Origin: Isoetes taiwanensis
Lineage: Eukaryota > Streptophyta > Lycopodiopsida > Isoetales > Isoetaceae
Assembly (NCBI GenBank): GCA_021234155.1
Contig: JAJEKV010000023.1
Coordinates: forward strand, 3,396,801 to 3,460,800
Direction: 5' to 3'
Length of the DNA stretch: 64,000 bases
Below are positions 33,159 through 43,946 of this stretch, piece by piece; within the stretch, counting starts at the first letter, position 1, and every line of letters begins with the position of its first letter. The notes beneath the pieces are model-generated. The model ran no database searches and was not told the origin of the DNA. It worked only from the letters and a program-made list of their open reading frames with translations. The translations under genes were made by a program, and so were the position numbers.

Positions 33159-36126
33159 CTATGGAAGAGGATTTTTGCAGGAGCTTATGCGGAGCAGAGA
33201 AGGCAGAGACCGAGTACCAAGAAGACAAGAGCTAGAAAGATTGAATCCGATACCCCAAGGCTAGACTGCATCAATCTATTCTATCAGGTGGGGTTTTGTT
33301 GAGCTAATCTGAGATTTGATAAGGGCTACCATGGTTAGAATTATGGATGATTCGTTAAGAGGGTTATGGGTAGGTATTTCTAAGAAACAATGGCATGTAA
33401 AAACTCCAGACGTAAGAATCATGTTTGTTTCTATGAGTAAATTTGTACATGCTTTTTATAAGAGAATTGGTGCTTATGTATTGATGAGAAATCATGGTGT
33501 TATGTATTGATGAGGAATCATATGTTATAATTAGAACAGGAACTGCCAAAAAGCAGCCGATTTGAGGCTTAGAGTGGCCAATTTGAGGCTTAAATCTAAG
33601 GAATCGGTGCCTTCTGGGAACTGCCGCACGGTGTCAGTTTGGACGTCGTCCTCGGCCTTGTGTTTTTTAATTTTCCTTTATCATTGCTTATTTGTGCTTT
33701 TGTTACCTTATAGAGTTGTCATATCAATTTGCGAATAACTACCTTAAAGGGCCATGACTCTAGCTCAAGCAGTGAATGCAACAGCTAGCAAATCAGTTGC
33801 AGACATCTGAGTAGAATCATTCAAGTGGAGATACATGGTTTGAACAAGTAAACTCACTAAGGGATAATTAATGATGATAGAACCTTGATACTTTAAATAG
33901 TTATAAAGTTTGTATTATCAGCTAAGACATGCTAGGGAGAGCACATGCAGTCGGCCTATGCGGCAACCGACATCAAGGATTATTGAGTAAGTAATTGTGG
34001 ATTTTTAAGCGTCAATAATATAGTTGTGGTAATTAACCTTATTTATAAGCTAATATAAAATAGTAAAATCATGGCTAGATGATTATTGTCAAGCTTGTAT
34101 ATTGAGATGGGGTTTAGGTTGTGCCAAGGGTTGGAGCCAAAGAGGCCTTGAGAAGCTTATGGGAGCGTCAATGATGCAGTTGCCAAGAAGGGAGATGTTG
34201 ACCTTATTTCTGACATAAGGAAGCCAAGTTAATGTGGCTAGTGGATTGAATCGCTAAGAAATATATTTTGCATTCCTATGATGAGTGTTTCTATCTGATA
34301 AGGGGGTGTAGAGATGCTAAGATCTATATCAGTATAACAACGCCGCTTGCGACTTCTTCCACATGTTTGATTTGTTAGCATGATCTTCATCAATAAGTCT
34401 TTTACAGGAGTAGGAGTAGGTTGTATGGCACAATCTTAAAGTCTAAGGTGAGAGTCTGCTGCACAGCATACAGATAACATGACAGAGAAGTAACCATTGC
34501 ACTTACATTTCTAAGAGCTTCTCCATATTATATACTTGTACGCAATATATAGCTTCTCTGCAAGAACAAAGTATTTGTTTGGAAGAGGAAAGATTCAAAG
34601 AACTAATCGTAAGAGTTGACAAGAGCTTCTCCATATTATATACTTGTACGCAATATATAGCTTCTCTGCAAGAACAAAGTATCTGTTTGGAAAAGGAAAG
34701 CTATATATTGCGTAGAAGTATATAATATGGAAAAGCTCTTAGAAATGTAAGTGCAATTTTTACTTCTCTGTCATGTTATCTGTATGCTGTGCAATAGACT
34801 CTCACCTTAGACTTTAAGATTGTGCCATACAACCTACTCGTGTAAAAGATTTATTGATGAAGATCATGCTAACAAATCAAAATGTGGAAGATGTCGCAAG
34901 CGTTGTTGTTATACTGATATAGATCCTAGCATCTCTACACCCCCTTATCAGATAGAAACACTCATCATATGATTTCCCTCCATAAGGAATGCAAAATATA
35001 TTCTTAGCAATTCAATCTACCAGCCACATTAACTTGGCTTCCTTATGTCAGAAATAAGGTCAACATCTCCCTTCTTGGCAACTGTATGAGCTTCTCAAGG
35101 CCCCCTTGGTTCAATCCCTTCGCACAACCTAAGCCCCATCTCAATATACAAGCTTGACAATAATCATCTAGTTATGGTTTTACTATTTTATATTAAAACA
35201 CCCCTTCCTTAGCTTCTAAGATTAATTACCACAACTATATTTTTGACGCTTAAAAATCCACAATTACTTACTCAATAATCCTTGATGGCGGGTGGCCGCC
35301 TAGGCCGACTGCCTCTTCTCTCCCTAACATGTCTTAGATGATAATACGAACTTTATAACTATTTAAAGTATCAGGATTCTTTCATCATTAATTATCCCTT
35401 AGTGAGTTTACTTGTTCAAACCATGTATCTCCACTTGAATGATTCCACTCAGACGGTCTGTAGCTGATTTACTAGCTATTGCATTCACTGCTTGAGCTAG
35501 AGTCATGGCCCTTCGAGGTAGTTATTAGCAAATTGATATGACAATTCTATAAGGTAACAAAAGCACAAATAAGCAATGGTTGAAACTACGTAACCAACAA
35601 GGACAATTAAAAAACACAAGGCCAGGGAGCATCCGAACCCGACACCAAATTCCCAGAAGACACCGATTCCTTAGAATTAAGCCTTTTCGAGGTGAATCTG
35701 CCACTCTAAACCTCAAATCGGCTGCTTTTTGACAGTTCATGTTCTAATTATAACATATGATTCCTCATCAATACATAACACCACGGTTTCTCATCAATAC
35801 ATAAGCACTAATTCTCTTATAAAAAGCATGTACAAATTTACTCATAGAAACAACCATGATTTCTTACATCTGGAGTTTTTACATGCCAGTGTTTCTTGGA
35901 AATACCTAACCATAACCCTCTTAACGAATCATCCATAATTCTAACCATGGCAGCCCTTATCAAATCTCAGATTAGCTCAGTAAAACTCCACCTGATAGAA
36001 TAGATTGATGCAGTCCAGCCTTGGAGTACTCCTTCGGATTCAATCTTTCTAGCTCTTGTCTCTTTGGTACTCGGTCTCTGCCTTCTCTGCTCCGCGTAAA
36101 CTCCTGCAAAAATCCGCTTCCATAGC
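33159..36126. mobile_element. 3-kb palindrome with arms of about 1.45 kb
   Basis: Left arm 33159-34660 and right arm 34701-36126 are reverse complements with scattered differences. Outer ends are GCTATGGAAGAGGATTTTTG and its complement; inner ends are CGCAATATATAG and CTATATATTGCG around a 40-base loop. The left arm carries one extra tandem copy of an 80-base block (about 34516-34620). Neither arm holds a convincing ORF. It could be a foldback transposon or an inverted duplication. A transcript through it would form a very long hairpin. No target-site duplication was found by eye. Confidence 0.9.
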
Positions 36127-36178
36127 AGTAAACCCCTTGCTTGTGAATTCTCCACGCATTCACATGCATGCGAAGGAT

Positions 36179-38594
36179 GTATAGAATAGAATAGAATACA
36201 TTAATGTCCCTTGTGCCGCGAGGCCCCTGGACTTGTGTAGCATGGGCGAGCTCCCTAAAAGGGTGCTACTAGCACATCACGCTGATATTATGTAGCCTTT
36301 TCGGAAGGCTGACTTTTTCGTTTAATACCAGCATCCCGCTTTATCTCGGCTTCTTGGCCGTGCAGTGATGCGTCGTTATCAATCAGCTTTTAACTGAACA
36401 ATTTGTATGGGGTTGTATGGCCCGTTTTGAACGGATCATATTACGAACCCTCTTTCACTGTGTACTTCTCTATGTCTTGTCAGCATTCTCTGAACCACGT
36501 CTGCCAAGTCTCGAAGCGATTCTGTCATCATCATCATAACGTAGACCGGTTCCCCCCATCTTATACTTCTGTACTTGTCTCTGATGTCTCCGTAGATCGG
36601 GCAATCATTAATCATGTGGTTCTCATCCTCTACTCCCCCACCGTCACAAATTCTACATATCCTATCCTCCTTGGCTATCCCTCTCCACCTATCCTTTTCG
36701 ATTCTTAGATCATGGCTTCCCATCCTGAATCGCCGCCGAATGTCTCTTCTCGCTTTTCCCGGATGTTATCCCCGATACATCTGGTGTCCTATTTGCTGTT
36801 CTGGGTTGAAAACCTGCATGAGCCAGTCTGTCTTGGGGCATGTGTGCCTTTGCAACCATGTTGTTGTGGCTCTGTCTGCCCATTCCTCATTCCAATCGCC
36901 TTCTTCAATTAGGGTCGCCAAATTTAATCCCATTTCTCCGGGTCCGTTGCCACATCTTTAAACCATCCACTTCCCCGTGAGGATGTGTGATTTTGCCGAT
37001 TCGTAATTGCAATATCGACGCTTTTCCTTGAATGTCTCCCCGCATTGTCCCTGATCAGGTACCTTATGGTCCTCTCCCATGCTCTCACCTCCATTGGTTT
37101 TGCCCTGTTTCGAGGATCGTGATTGTTAGTGGCGTATTTGTCCTTACCCTGAACTCCTGTCTGTGCCACTGCCTAATGATTCCTTCCTGTTTTTCCCAAT
37201 TTCTGTCTGTTAGACCTGGTCCCCATGCTTCTGCCCCGTATAACTGAGTGGTGGCTACCACTGCACTGAATAAGTAGCATTTGATGTCCCAATCAATTAT
37301 TCTGCTTCTGTTGCAGAAATTCTTCATGTTAAAGTAACTTCCTATTGCTGATTGGAACCTGCCGTCAGCTCCTTTGGCCCATTTCCCTGTACCATGCGCG
37401 TCATACCCTAGATATCTGTATTCCGTTGCTTCTTCTATGTCTCTTTCCTTATATCTAAAGGGTCTATGCCTGTTCTTATGACCAAATATGACTATCTTGG
37501 TTTTTGCCAGATTCACGGTCAGTCCTGTTTCTTCACAGAATTGTTCTAGAACTTTTAACAGTTTGTGCATCCCTTTGTTTTTTGTGGCCATCATGCTTAG
37601 GTCGTCATCATATAGCATTATTGGTACTTTCGTGTCTCCTAGTGTGGGGGCATATTCGTCCCCTTGCTGTTCTGTTATGTATCCCTGCAAAGCATCTATG
37701 TATATTCCAAACAGAGTTGGAGATAACGGGCAGCCCTGTTTTACGCCTGTGTCACAGATTATCGGCTGTCCTTCCTGTTCCATCTTAGCGTATACTTTAT
37801 GGTATAGTCTTGCAATCGACCCAACCATATTTATCGGGGCCTGCATGTCTATCAATCTTTTTAGTAGCTTCTCCCTCGGGACTGTGTCGAATGCTTTTCT
37901 GAAATCTACAAAACAACAGATGATCTTCCTCCCCTGTGCTTTGTTCTGCTCTATTAGTATCCGAAGAGTCACCAGGTGGTCAGTGGTTGAGTGTTCCGGC
38001 CTGAATCCTGCTTGCCCTTGTGCTCATGTTCCCTTCCTCTGCCCATTTCTTTAATTTGTTATCCAGTGCTTTTCCAAACCATTTCGCGAAAATGGAGCTC
38101 ACCATTATCGTCCTATAGTTCCCTGGATCCTGTCTGCTCCCTGCCTTATGTAGAGGTATGACTCTATTGTATGTCCACCTATCTGGAAGCCCTGTATGTA
38201 TGATGTCGTTGAAAATGTCTGTGATCTGTCTGCCGATTTCTGTCTCAGCACACTTCAGCAGTTCTACAGTTAGGCCATATAGATCCGGTGCTTTATGGTT
38301 GGCCATCCTGTTTAGGGCTACCATTACCTCTAACATGCTGAAGCATGGTTTGTCCAAATCCTGTAGTATTGGTATTGGTACTGGTGGTGCCCCTGTTTTA
38401 TACAATTTATCCATGTAATTCTCCCATCCCGCTGTTCCGATATCATCTTGTTCATTTCTTGCTTTCATCTTGTTATCCCCTCCCTTCTGTTTGAGTCCCC
38501 TCCAAAATCTCCGGGGCTGTTTCTTTAACAACTTTCCCATATGTACATACATAAGTACGTGTATTGGCCCATCAAGTGGCCACGACTGTGACAA
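36179..38594 (-). pseudogene. LINE ORF2: reverse transcriptase plus zinc knuckle, 5'-truncated
   Basis: The upstream frame (38594-37980) has MANHKAPDLYGLTVELLK and NRVIPLHKAGSRQDPGNYRT, the RT front. A frame change near 38020 leads to GFRPEHSTTDHLVTLRILIE and the 37972-37085 frame with CCFVDFRKAFDTVPREKLL, KQGCPLSPTLFGIYIDAL and YDDDLSMMA. The last is the catalytic box, with Asp where Ala is usual (YADD). Further frame changes lead to a C-terminal knuckle CRICDGGGVEDENHMINDC (36660-36600). The 3' end carries a short TATTC-type repeat (36179-36200). The endonuclease part is missing. It is one of several LINE fragments here and is not intact. Confidence 0.9.
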
Positions 38595-38599
38595 AGAAT

Positions 38600-39467
38600 T
38601 TCAAGTTCTATGAAGGATATGGTGTAGTAAAACTGTCATGAATTTTGTGAGGCAAAAAAGACATCTTCAGACATTTTATTTATTATCTCCAAAGCAAAGA
38701 ATTATTTTTTGGAGATGAATTTGCTTGGCTATGCTGGTCTAGCATATTAGACTTCGTAATTGTAATCATACTAGTAGGTTAGACGCAAGTCGGGAGTTGT
38801 ACTTGCACTGGTTATATCATAGGTTAGATGCAAGCCAGGAACTTGCAACATCCAAAAATATGTCTTTTCTAATAAATATACATTTGGCCTTGTTTTTTTT
38901 TAATCAACAAATCTTGCTCTGGAGCCCTTCTATAATGGACGTTTAATACAGTTGATAATACTGTCAGTATAAAATTTTAATAACAAATTAATTTAGAAAA
39001 GAAAATCATGTCCATTTTGCAAACATCATCTTGTGGCGTTGTAACAACTTCCAACATCACATGATTTGTACAACGAGCAACACATTTACGTTAAAGACAT
39101 GTAAAAGCATGTAAACGCACACAAGTTCCTATAGTAGCAGTAGAGGAATGCTGGACAATTAGTTCATCTTATTTTCAAAATGCAAAGCCTCCCTAAAAAT
39201 TGCAAGTATAAGTGTATATGTGCACTCCCTCGAGAGTACACTAAAGAACCACAAAATATACTAAGGATATATTAGAATATTCCAAGAAAAGCTCCTTCAA
39301 GATAGAGTATTTATTTGAGAAAATAAAATAGAAGGATTCCTGAATTAACTTGGGACAGAAAACTATCATATAACGGAGTAATCGTTTTCCACTGCAACTT
39401 GGCAGGAAATACTCGGTAATCCTCTTAACCAAGTCCACATTTCTGGCCTCTGTGGCTACAACTCTTT
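38600..39467. other. Intergenic or Helitron 3' flank, no gene seen
   Basis: No coding motif. AGGTTAGA(C/T)GCAAG(T/C)C.GGA occurs twice (about 38776 and 38820). If the helicase fragment next door is the end of a Helitron, its 3' hairpin and CTRR end should lie here, but I could not identify them. Confidence 0.4.
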
Positions 39468-40140
39468 GTACACTACATTAGGTGTTGTAACAATGGGCGA
39501 TGTGTCATTCTGAAGAATAAGAACATCTTCCCTACGTCCTATCCAAGTTTGCGCTGTATACAACTGTCCATTCAAATATATGGGTACGTAAATCCAACAC
39601 GATCTTGTCAAGTGTTAGCCCAAGACAGCTATGGAAGGTTGTTGAATAAGCCCATCTCAGGGGTAGTTGACGCCTATGGAATGTGAATGCAGCATTGCGA
39701 TGCTGATGAAAGAAGTCACTCCTACTGATTGGATGAATGCAATCGGGTGATATGCTTTGCATTCCAAGAAGCCGGACAGTAACATATTTTTCATGTAGCT
39801 CATGTATGACAACTCGTGCATTTTTTACTAGACCTTTCTCTGCATCGAGTAATCTCATAATTTGGCACACTGCATCTACTTTTAGATGAAGCACATGTGG
39901 TGGCAATGTTGGATGTTCATAAGCATGCAAGAAATCATTTTCTGCAAGAGCTCCATTGCAGGACGTTCATTTTCTGCTATGCTGTTATAACTATAGTATA
40001 GTTTCCCCTCGGGGCCTAGATGTTTTAGAATGCTCTTGTTAAAGTCATCAACGTGAATATTCAATGGTGATAGGAATGCTCGTTTTTCACATCTTGATGG
40101 GTCAGCCAATATATCAAAAAACTGCTGACAAGTGAGCAGC
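39468..40140 (-). pseudogene. Helitron PIF1-type helicase, C-terminal fragment
   Basis: Minus-strand motifs in order are RAFLSPLNIHVDDFNKSILK (40090-40030), PPHVLHLKVDAVCQIMRLLD, LVKNARVVIHELHEKYV, then LPLRWAYSTTFHSCLGLTLD, the late helicase motif. After a frame change near 39560 comes RREDVLILQND and NVVYKEL followed by a stop at 39468. The Walker boxes and Rep domain are absent. The order matches the end of the protein whose beginning is preserved at 18.8-21.8 kb, so it is another copy of that family. Confidence 0.8.
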
Positions 40141-40220
40141 CTAATTTCTGCTGGAATAATGGACGACGTATGCTACCATCGCTCCCTGTTATCCCATCCA
40201 TGCTTGCACGCATGTGAAAC

Positions 40221-40322
40221 AGGCTTCAAGATCTGTCTCCATCTGCACTTGACCATGCTAGATATTTGCCTGCAGGTTTTGGATTCCGAGAAGCAAGACC
40301 AAGTAATATAACAACGGATCAT
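40221..40322 (+). pseudogene. Helitron N-terminal fragment in opposite orientation
   Basis: The plus strand encodes LQDLSPSALDHARYLPAGFG and FREARPSNITTDHEIS. This is nearly identical to the start of the Helitron protein on the minus strand at about 21773-21680. It lies head to head with the C-terminal fragment at 39468-40140. Confidence 0.8.
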
Positions 40323-40324
40323 GA

Positions 40325-40475
40325 AATATCTGCCATGAAATATCTGTGAAACATAATGAAGGACGGATTTTGTTGAATATCTGTTTTAATATCTGGCATG
40401 AGATATCTGTGAAACAGAATGAAGGACGGATTTTCTTGAATAGCTGTGAAACACAATGAAGAACGGATCTCCTTA
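40325..40475 (+). repeat. Tandem repeat, about 70 bp, two to three copies
   Basis: ATATCTGTGAAACA.AATGAAGGACGGATTTT(G/C)TTGAAT occurs twice, with a third shortened copy (AGCTGTGAAACACAATGAAGAACGGAT). It starts where similarity to the Helitron ends. Confidence 0.85.
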
Positions 40476-40606
40476 TGAATTTGTAGCTCATGCTCATGCT
40501 AATATTAATGTAGCATTAAGATCAAATAAGATTACAACAAAAAAATATTGTTAGCAAACAAGAAACAAAAATCTTGCATACCACAACTGTTGAATGAATT
40601 GTTAAA

Positions 40607-40680
40607 CAGGACGGATCGAGAAACCAACAGAAGAACTTTCGAGAAACCAGCAGAAGAACTTTTGAGAGAAGAGAACTTCT
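40607..40680 (+). repeat. Short tandem repeat, about 24 bp
   Basis: CGAGAAACCA(A/G)CAGAAGAACTTT occurs twice, followed by a partial third copy. Confidence 0.75.
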
Positions 40681-40755
40681 GTGGTTTCATGCATATGAAT
40701 AAGGAGGACAAAATAAGAACCGTTAGATTGTTGAAGCTAAAAAAGATCGACGCTC

Positions 40756-40850
40756 CAAAAAAGCCGCACTCTAGAAATACTATTTAGTATGGCCCAATGA
40801 ATACAACACTGAAATCATAGGAAAACCATGCCAAAAAACGTATAAAACCA
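40756..40850 (+). repeat. Dispersed repeat shared with 63151-63240
   Basis: GCACTCTAGAAATACTATTT followed by AGTATG, then ...CCAATGAATACAACA and AATCATAG(G/A)AAAACCAT. The 63-kb copy is nearly the same over about 90 bases. Confidence 0.8.
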
Positions 40851-40860
40851 TGCTACATAT

Positions 40861-41340
40861 TCACACGGGGGGTGACTCCGGGCAACGAGAGCTGTTGGAT
40901 AGGCATATTCACCCCTTATTCCTTAATCTATACCGTACGTAAAGTTCCTCATTTGTGGGGTATGCAAGTACAAAATTTGCTATACTGTATAACAAGATTC
41001 GCAAAATACTATAAGATTTCAAGCGGAATACTATATGGTGTTGATTTCGTACGTGCAAAATACAATTATGAGGGCTCTCGCTGCCCTAGGTCACCCCCCG
41101 AGTGAATATGCACCCAAACCAAAGGGGGTTTAAGGGGGATTTTAATTTAAATGTGTTGGACCCAATGGTTGTGTTAATTAATGTCAATGGTAGTTATGTG
41201 TTAGTTGTTAATGTCAATGGTTGTTATGTGTTGGTTGTTATGTGTTGGGGGATTTAATTTTTATATGTTGGATGTTAATGGTTTGTGTTTTTTTGGCCCC
41301 TTCGGGGCCTTAGGGACGTCACCCCCCTCCCCCCCCGGTG
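40861..41340 (+). mobile_element. One-armed relative of the 22.5-kb foldback element
   Basis: Sequence matches the loop and right arm of the element at 22526-23141 (ACCCCTTATTCCTTAATCTA, GTAAAGTTCCTC, ATGTGTTGGACCCAATGGTT). The opening stub CATATTCACACGGGGGGTGA matches the left arm. Most of the left arm is absent. The right side has extra tandem GTTATGTGTTGGTTGTTA units and ends in the GGCCCCTTCGGGGCC hairpin (41295-41309). Confidence 0.85.
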
Positions 41341-41611
41341 TGACAAAAATTTTAGAATTCAAACCAGAAAAAAACTAAAATTCATTTGAGGCTTTCATCA
41401 CCTGTAGCTTTTGAATTTGATCACAATAAAACAAATAGAACATAAGTAAAAGTTACCATAAAGATAGAGCAGATTGATCCCATTATTCTGAAAGTCATAA
41501 AGTTTCCAACACCCATACACAAACATTTTTCAACTGGAATTTAACAGCAGCCTTTGGCCTCCATGGAAAGCATTACCACTTTTAGATATAAATTCTAGCT
41601 GTTACTTTTCG

Positions 41612-41809
41612 GGAGGTATAGCACATGGTAAGCATATACATGATCATGTTGTCAATGCAAAACTTGTATCATGCAGTCTTATTGCAAACACGCTTCTCAA
41701 CATGTGCATGTACTACTGTAGATATGCAAGGTTTGAGGATGCGCATTATGTATTTAACAGGATATTTAAACAAGACATAACTTCATGGAATGCAATGATA
41801 TCAAAATAG
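41612..41809 (+). pseudogene. PPR relic (66 codons)
   Basis: A single open frame reads GGIAHGKHIHDHVVNAKLVS, then IANTLLNM, ARFEDAHYVFNRI and KQDITSWNAMISK before a TAG. This is about two PPR motifs of the plant PLS type. There is no initiating Met and the flanks lack PPR sequence, so it is an isolated fragment. Confidence 0.75.
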
Positions 41810-42017
41810 ATTCATGTGAAAATGCGAAAGATGTCCTCAATTTTTTTTAGCACTTAACATCTGTACCTCCAACTGGAATATCGTAGTCCATCATATCATC
41901 TAATGTTTGACAAAATAAGAAGTGCACTTACTCATCACATTAGGGCTTCAACCTATACAACTTGGATCCTTTATTTCATAAAATTGTATGTGAAGCCATA
42001 GGCACATGCATGTAACT

Positions 42018-42960
42018 TTTTTTTTTTTTGAATGTAAATTGTAATGTAAATGTAAATTTATTCACTATCTCATAGAGACCCTACGTTCTAGGAGACAGAA
42101 ACATAAAGGTGCTACAAAATGAGTGACAAGTCAGTCCATCGCTGCAAAGAAGCCTCATGAACTTGCCATATCTCCTCAAGGAGAGATGCAAGTGACAATG
42201 AGTGTAACTGAAAAATTGTATATACATTTTGAAGATCCGACTATTTCAATCCATGACGATCTCTTATGGCTACATACGCTGGACAGGCGATAAGAAAATG
42301 GTGTTCATCTTCAACTTCTTGTGAGCCGCAAACTTCACATGTTCTCTGATCCCTAGGAATCTGACGCCATCTGATGGGAGGGAACCCTCATCTGACAAAT
42401 CAAGTGTTGGTGTGCCCTAGGTAAATGATCAAGCTGCTATAGTAGGTGACCATAGGATTAATCACTCTTTTATAAAATTCCATTTTTCCTTGCGCATTTG
42501 CCCATATTTTATCAGTAACTCTCATCACGACCCATTCCCTGATCCCTTCTGGCTTTGTAGGCATATCTACCATTGAGATGCCCCAACGGTTTAACGATGC
42601 AACTCCCTTATGATACCAACCATGCTCACGGCTTGCGTTTAATACCTTATATGGCAATCTGTCTGGCGTTAGGGATTGAACTCTAAGCATATATCTAATA
42701 AATTCGCAAAGAACCTTCGCCTATAAAAGGCAACATTCCCGCTTTTGCTAGCAGCATTGGGTATGATGTTTGGAGTTTAACTCCAAGCTCATCCATTAGA
42801 AAGCGTTTCTGTACTGATTCAATGCTTTTCCATTTCTTGCGTGATAGCCCTGGTTCCCATACTTGACAACCATACAGAACTGCTGGTTGCACGAGTACTT
42901 TGTACAAATGGTGGCGCATAGTCCAGTCCCACAATCCACAAGCTTTATTTATCAATCAAC
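42018..42960 (-). pseudogene. LINE 3' fragment with zinc knuckle and poly(A)
   Basis: Minus-strand motifs are YKVLVQPAVLYGCQVWEPGL and KSIESVQKRFLMDELGV (42955-42760), then GWYHKGVASLNRWGI, and the knuckle CEVCGSQEVEDEHHFLIACP (about 42360-42300). A T-run on the plus strand at 42018-42032 is the poly(A) end. A frame change lies near 42693. This is the end of a LINE ORF2 with a 5' truncation near 42960. Confidence 0.85.
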
Positions 42961-43244
42961 ATAAAATGCAAAGACAGGATTATAACCTCAGTGGACAAAC
43001 TGATCCAACTGAGCACAGCCACATGTCTATGCATAAGAATGAATTTATAGGTAAGTATGCCAAATCTGAAGGTAAGTATGCCAAAAAAAGGGGGGTTGCG
43101 CATATGAAATACATTGATTTGTGTACCCGAAGTCTTTATGTACGCAAAACAATTTATTTCGTGTACGCAAAAAAAAGGGCGTCGCGTTTTACACTTTCAC
43201 ATATGCGAAAAAAAATTCGTGCACGCGAAACAGTGTGTCTCATG

Positions 43245-43335
43245 TAAGAAAAAAGAAAGAAAGAAGAAAGAAGAAAGAAGAAAGAAGAAAGAAGAAAGAA
43301 GAAAGAAGAAAGAAGAAAGAAGAAAGAAAGAACAA
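43245..43335 (+). repeat. (GAAGAAA)n microsatellite
   Basis: About nine head-to-tail 7-base GAAGAAA-type units bordered by GAAA runs. The overlapping Lys/Glu/Arg ORFs are repeat artefacts. Confidence 0.95.
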
Positions 43336-43400
43336 GGTGCAAAGCACTGTGGATTGCCCCCAAAATGCTATTATGAATAAAGCTTTATAAATGTATCTTC

Positions 43401-43541
43401 ATGCGTCTGGTCGTTTATTCTAGTGGTAATACACTAGGTCTAGCAACTATAGGTCTTGAGTTTGAGCAATGTAGTGTTGTCACATGTCCAGTTGGATGCT
43501 GCCTAGTAGTGTGACGTTAAAATACTATCTATCTATCTATT
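43401..43541 (+). mobile_element. tRNA-derived SINE-like element
   Basis: An A-box-like TTCTAGTGGTAATAC (near 43417) and a B-box-like GGTCTTGAGTTTGAGC (43452-43467) are about 35 bases apart, the usual spacing for an internal pol III promoter. The element ends in a (CTAT)n tail near 43526-43541, as plant SINEs often do. It has no ORF. Confidence 0.5.
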
Positions 43542-43749
43542 ATTTAAATTATTTAATTATTTTGAAAGTAGTATAGGAACATGGATGAATCATTTCGTTG
43601 CATATGTCTTTGTTTTTGCAAGGCAAAGAGGTAAGTGGCCAATATCACGAAGATGTTGTTTTTCTATTCTGATCCCGTGTAGGGTGATGCGTAACTTTTT
43701 TTTTTTGATGTTTAGATGTAGATTTTGAACATTATTTATTAGCATGTGT

Positions 43750-43812
43750 TTGTGTTGAATGGTTAAGTCCTTTGAGGTGTAGGGTTCGACTTAGTGTTGA
43801 ATAATATGAGTA
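43750..43812 (+). other. Second tRNA-head-like sequence
   Basis: TTGAATGGTTAAGTCC and AGGGTTCGACTTA resemble A and B boxes about 26 bases apart. The spacing is short, so it may be a decayed SINE head or chance. Confidence 0.3.
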
Positions 43813-43946
43813 ACATATGGGATTTGAATTTTTAAAATCACGTAAAAGTAAATCATTTATATAAAAGTGTCTAGTTTTGCTTTAAAAGCAAAGATTTCTA
43901 CAATTATTAAAACAGACAGAAAGCTCATAGACAGAGTGTTGATTGT

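Noticed and set aside
37488..38054. 188-codon plus-strand ORF
   Set aside because: Antisense of the LINE reverse transcriptase.
43114..43390. Lys/Glu/Arg-rich ORFs that look like a charged coiled coil
   Set aside because: Produced by the (GAAGAAA)n microsatellite in all frames.
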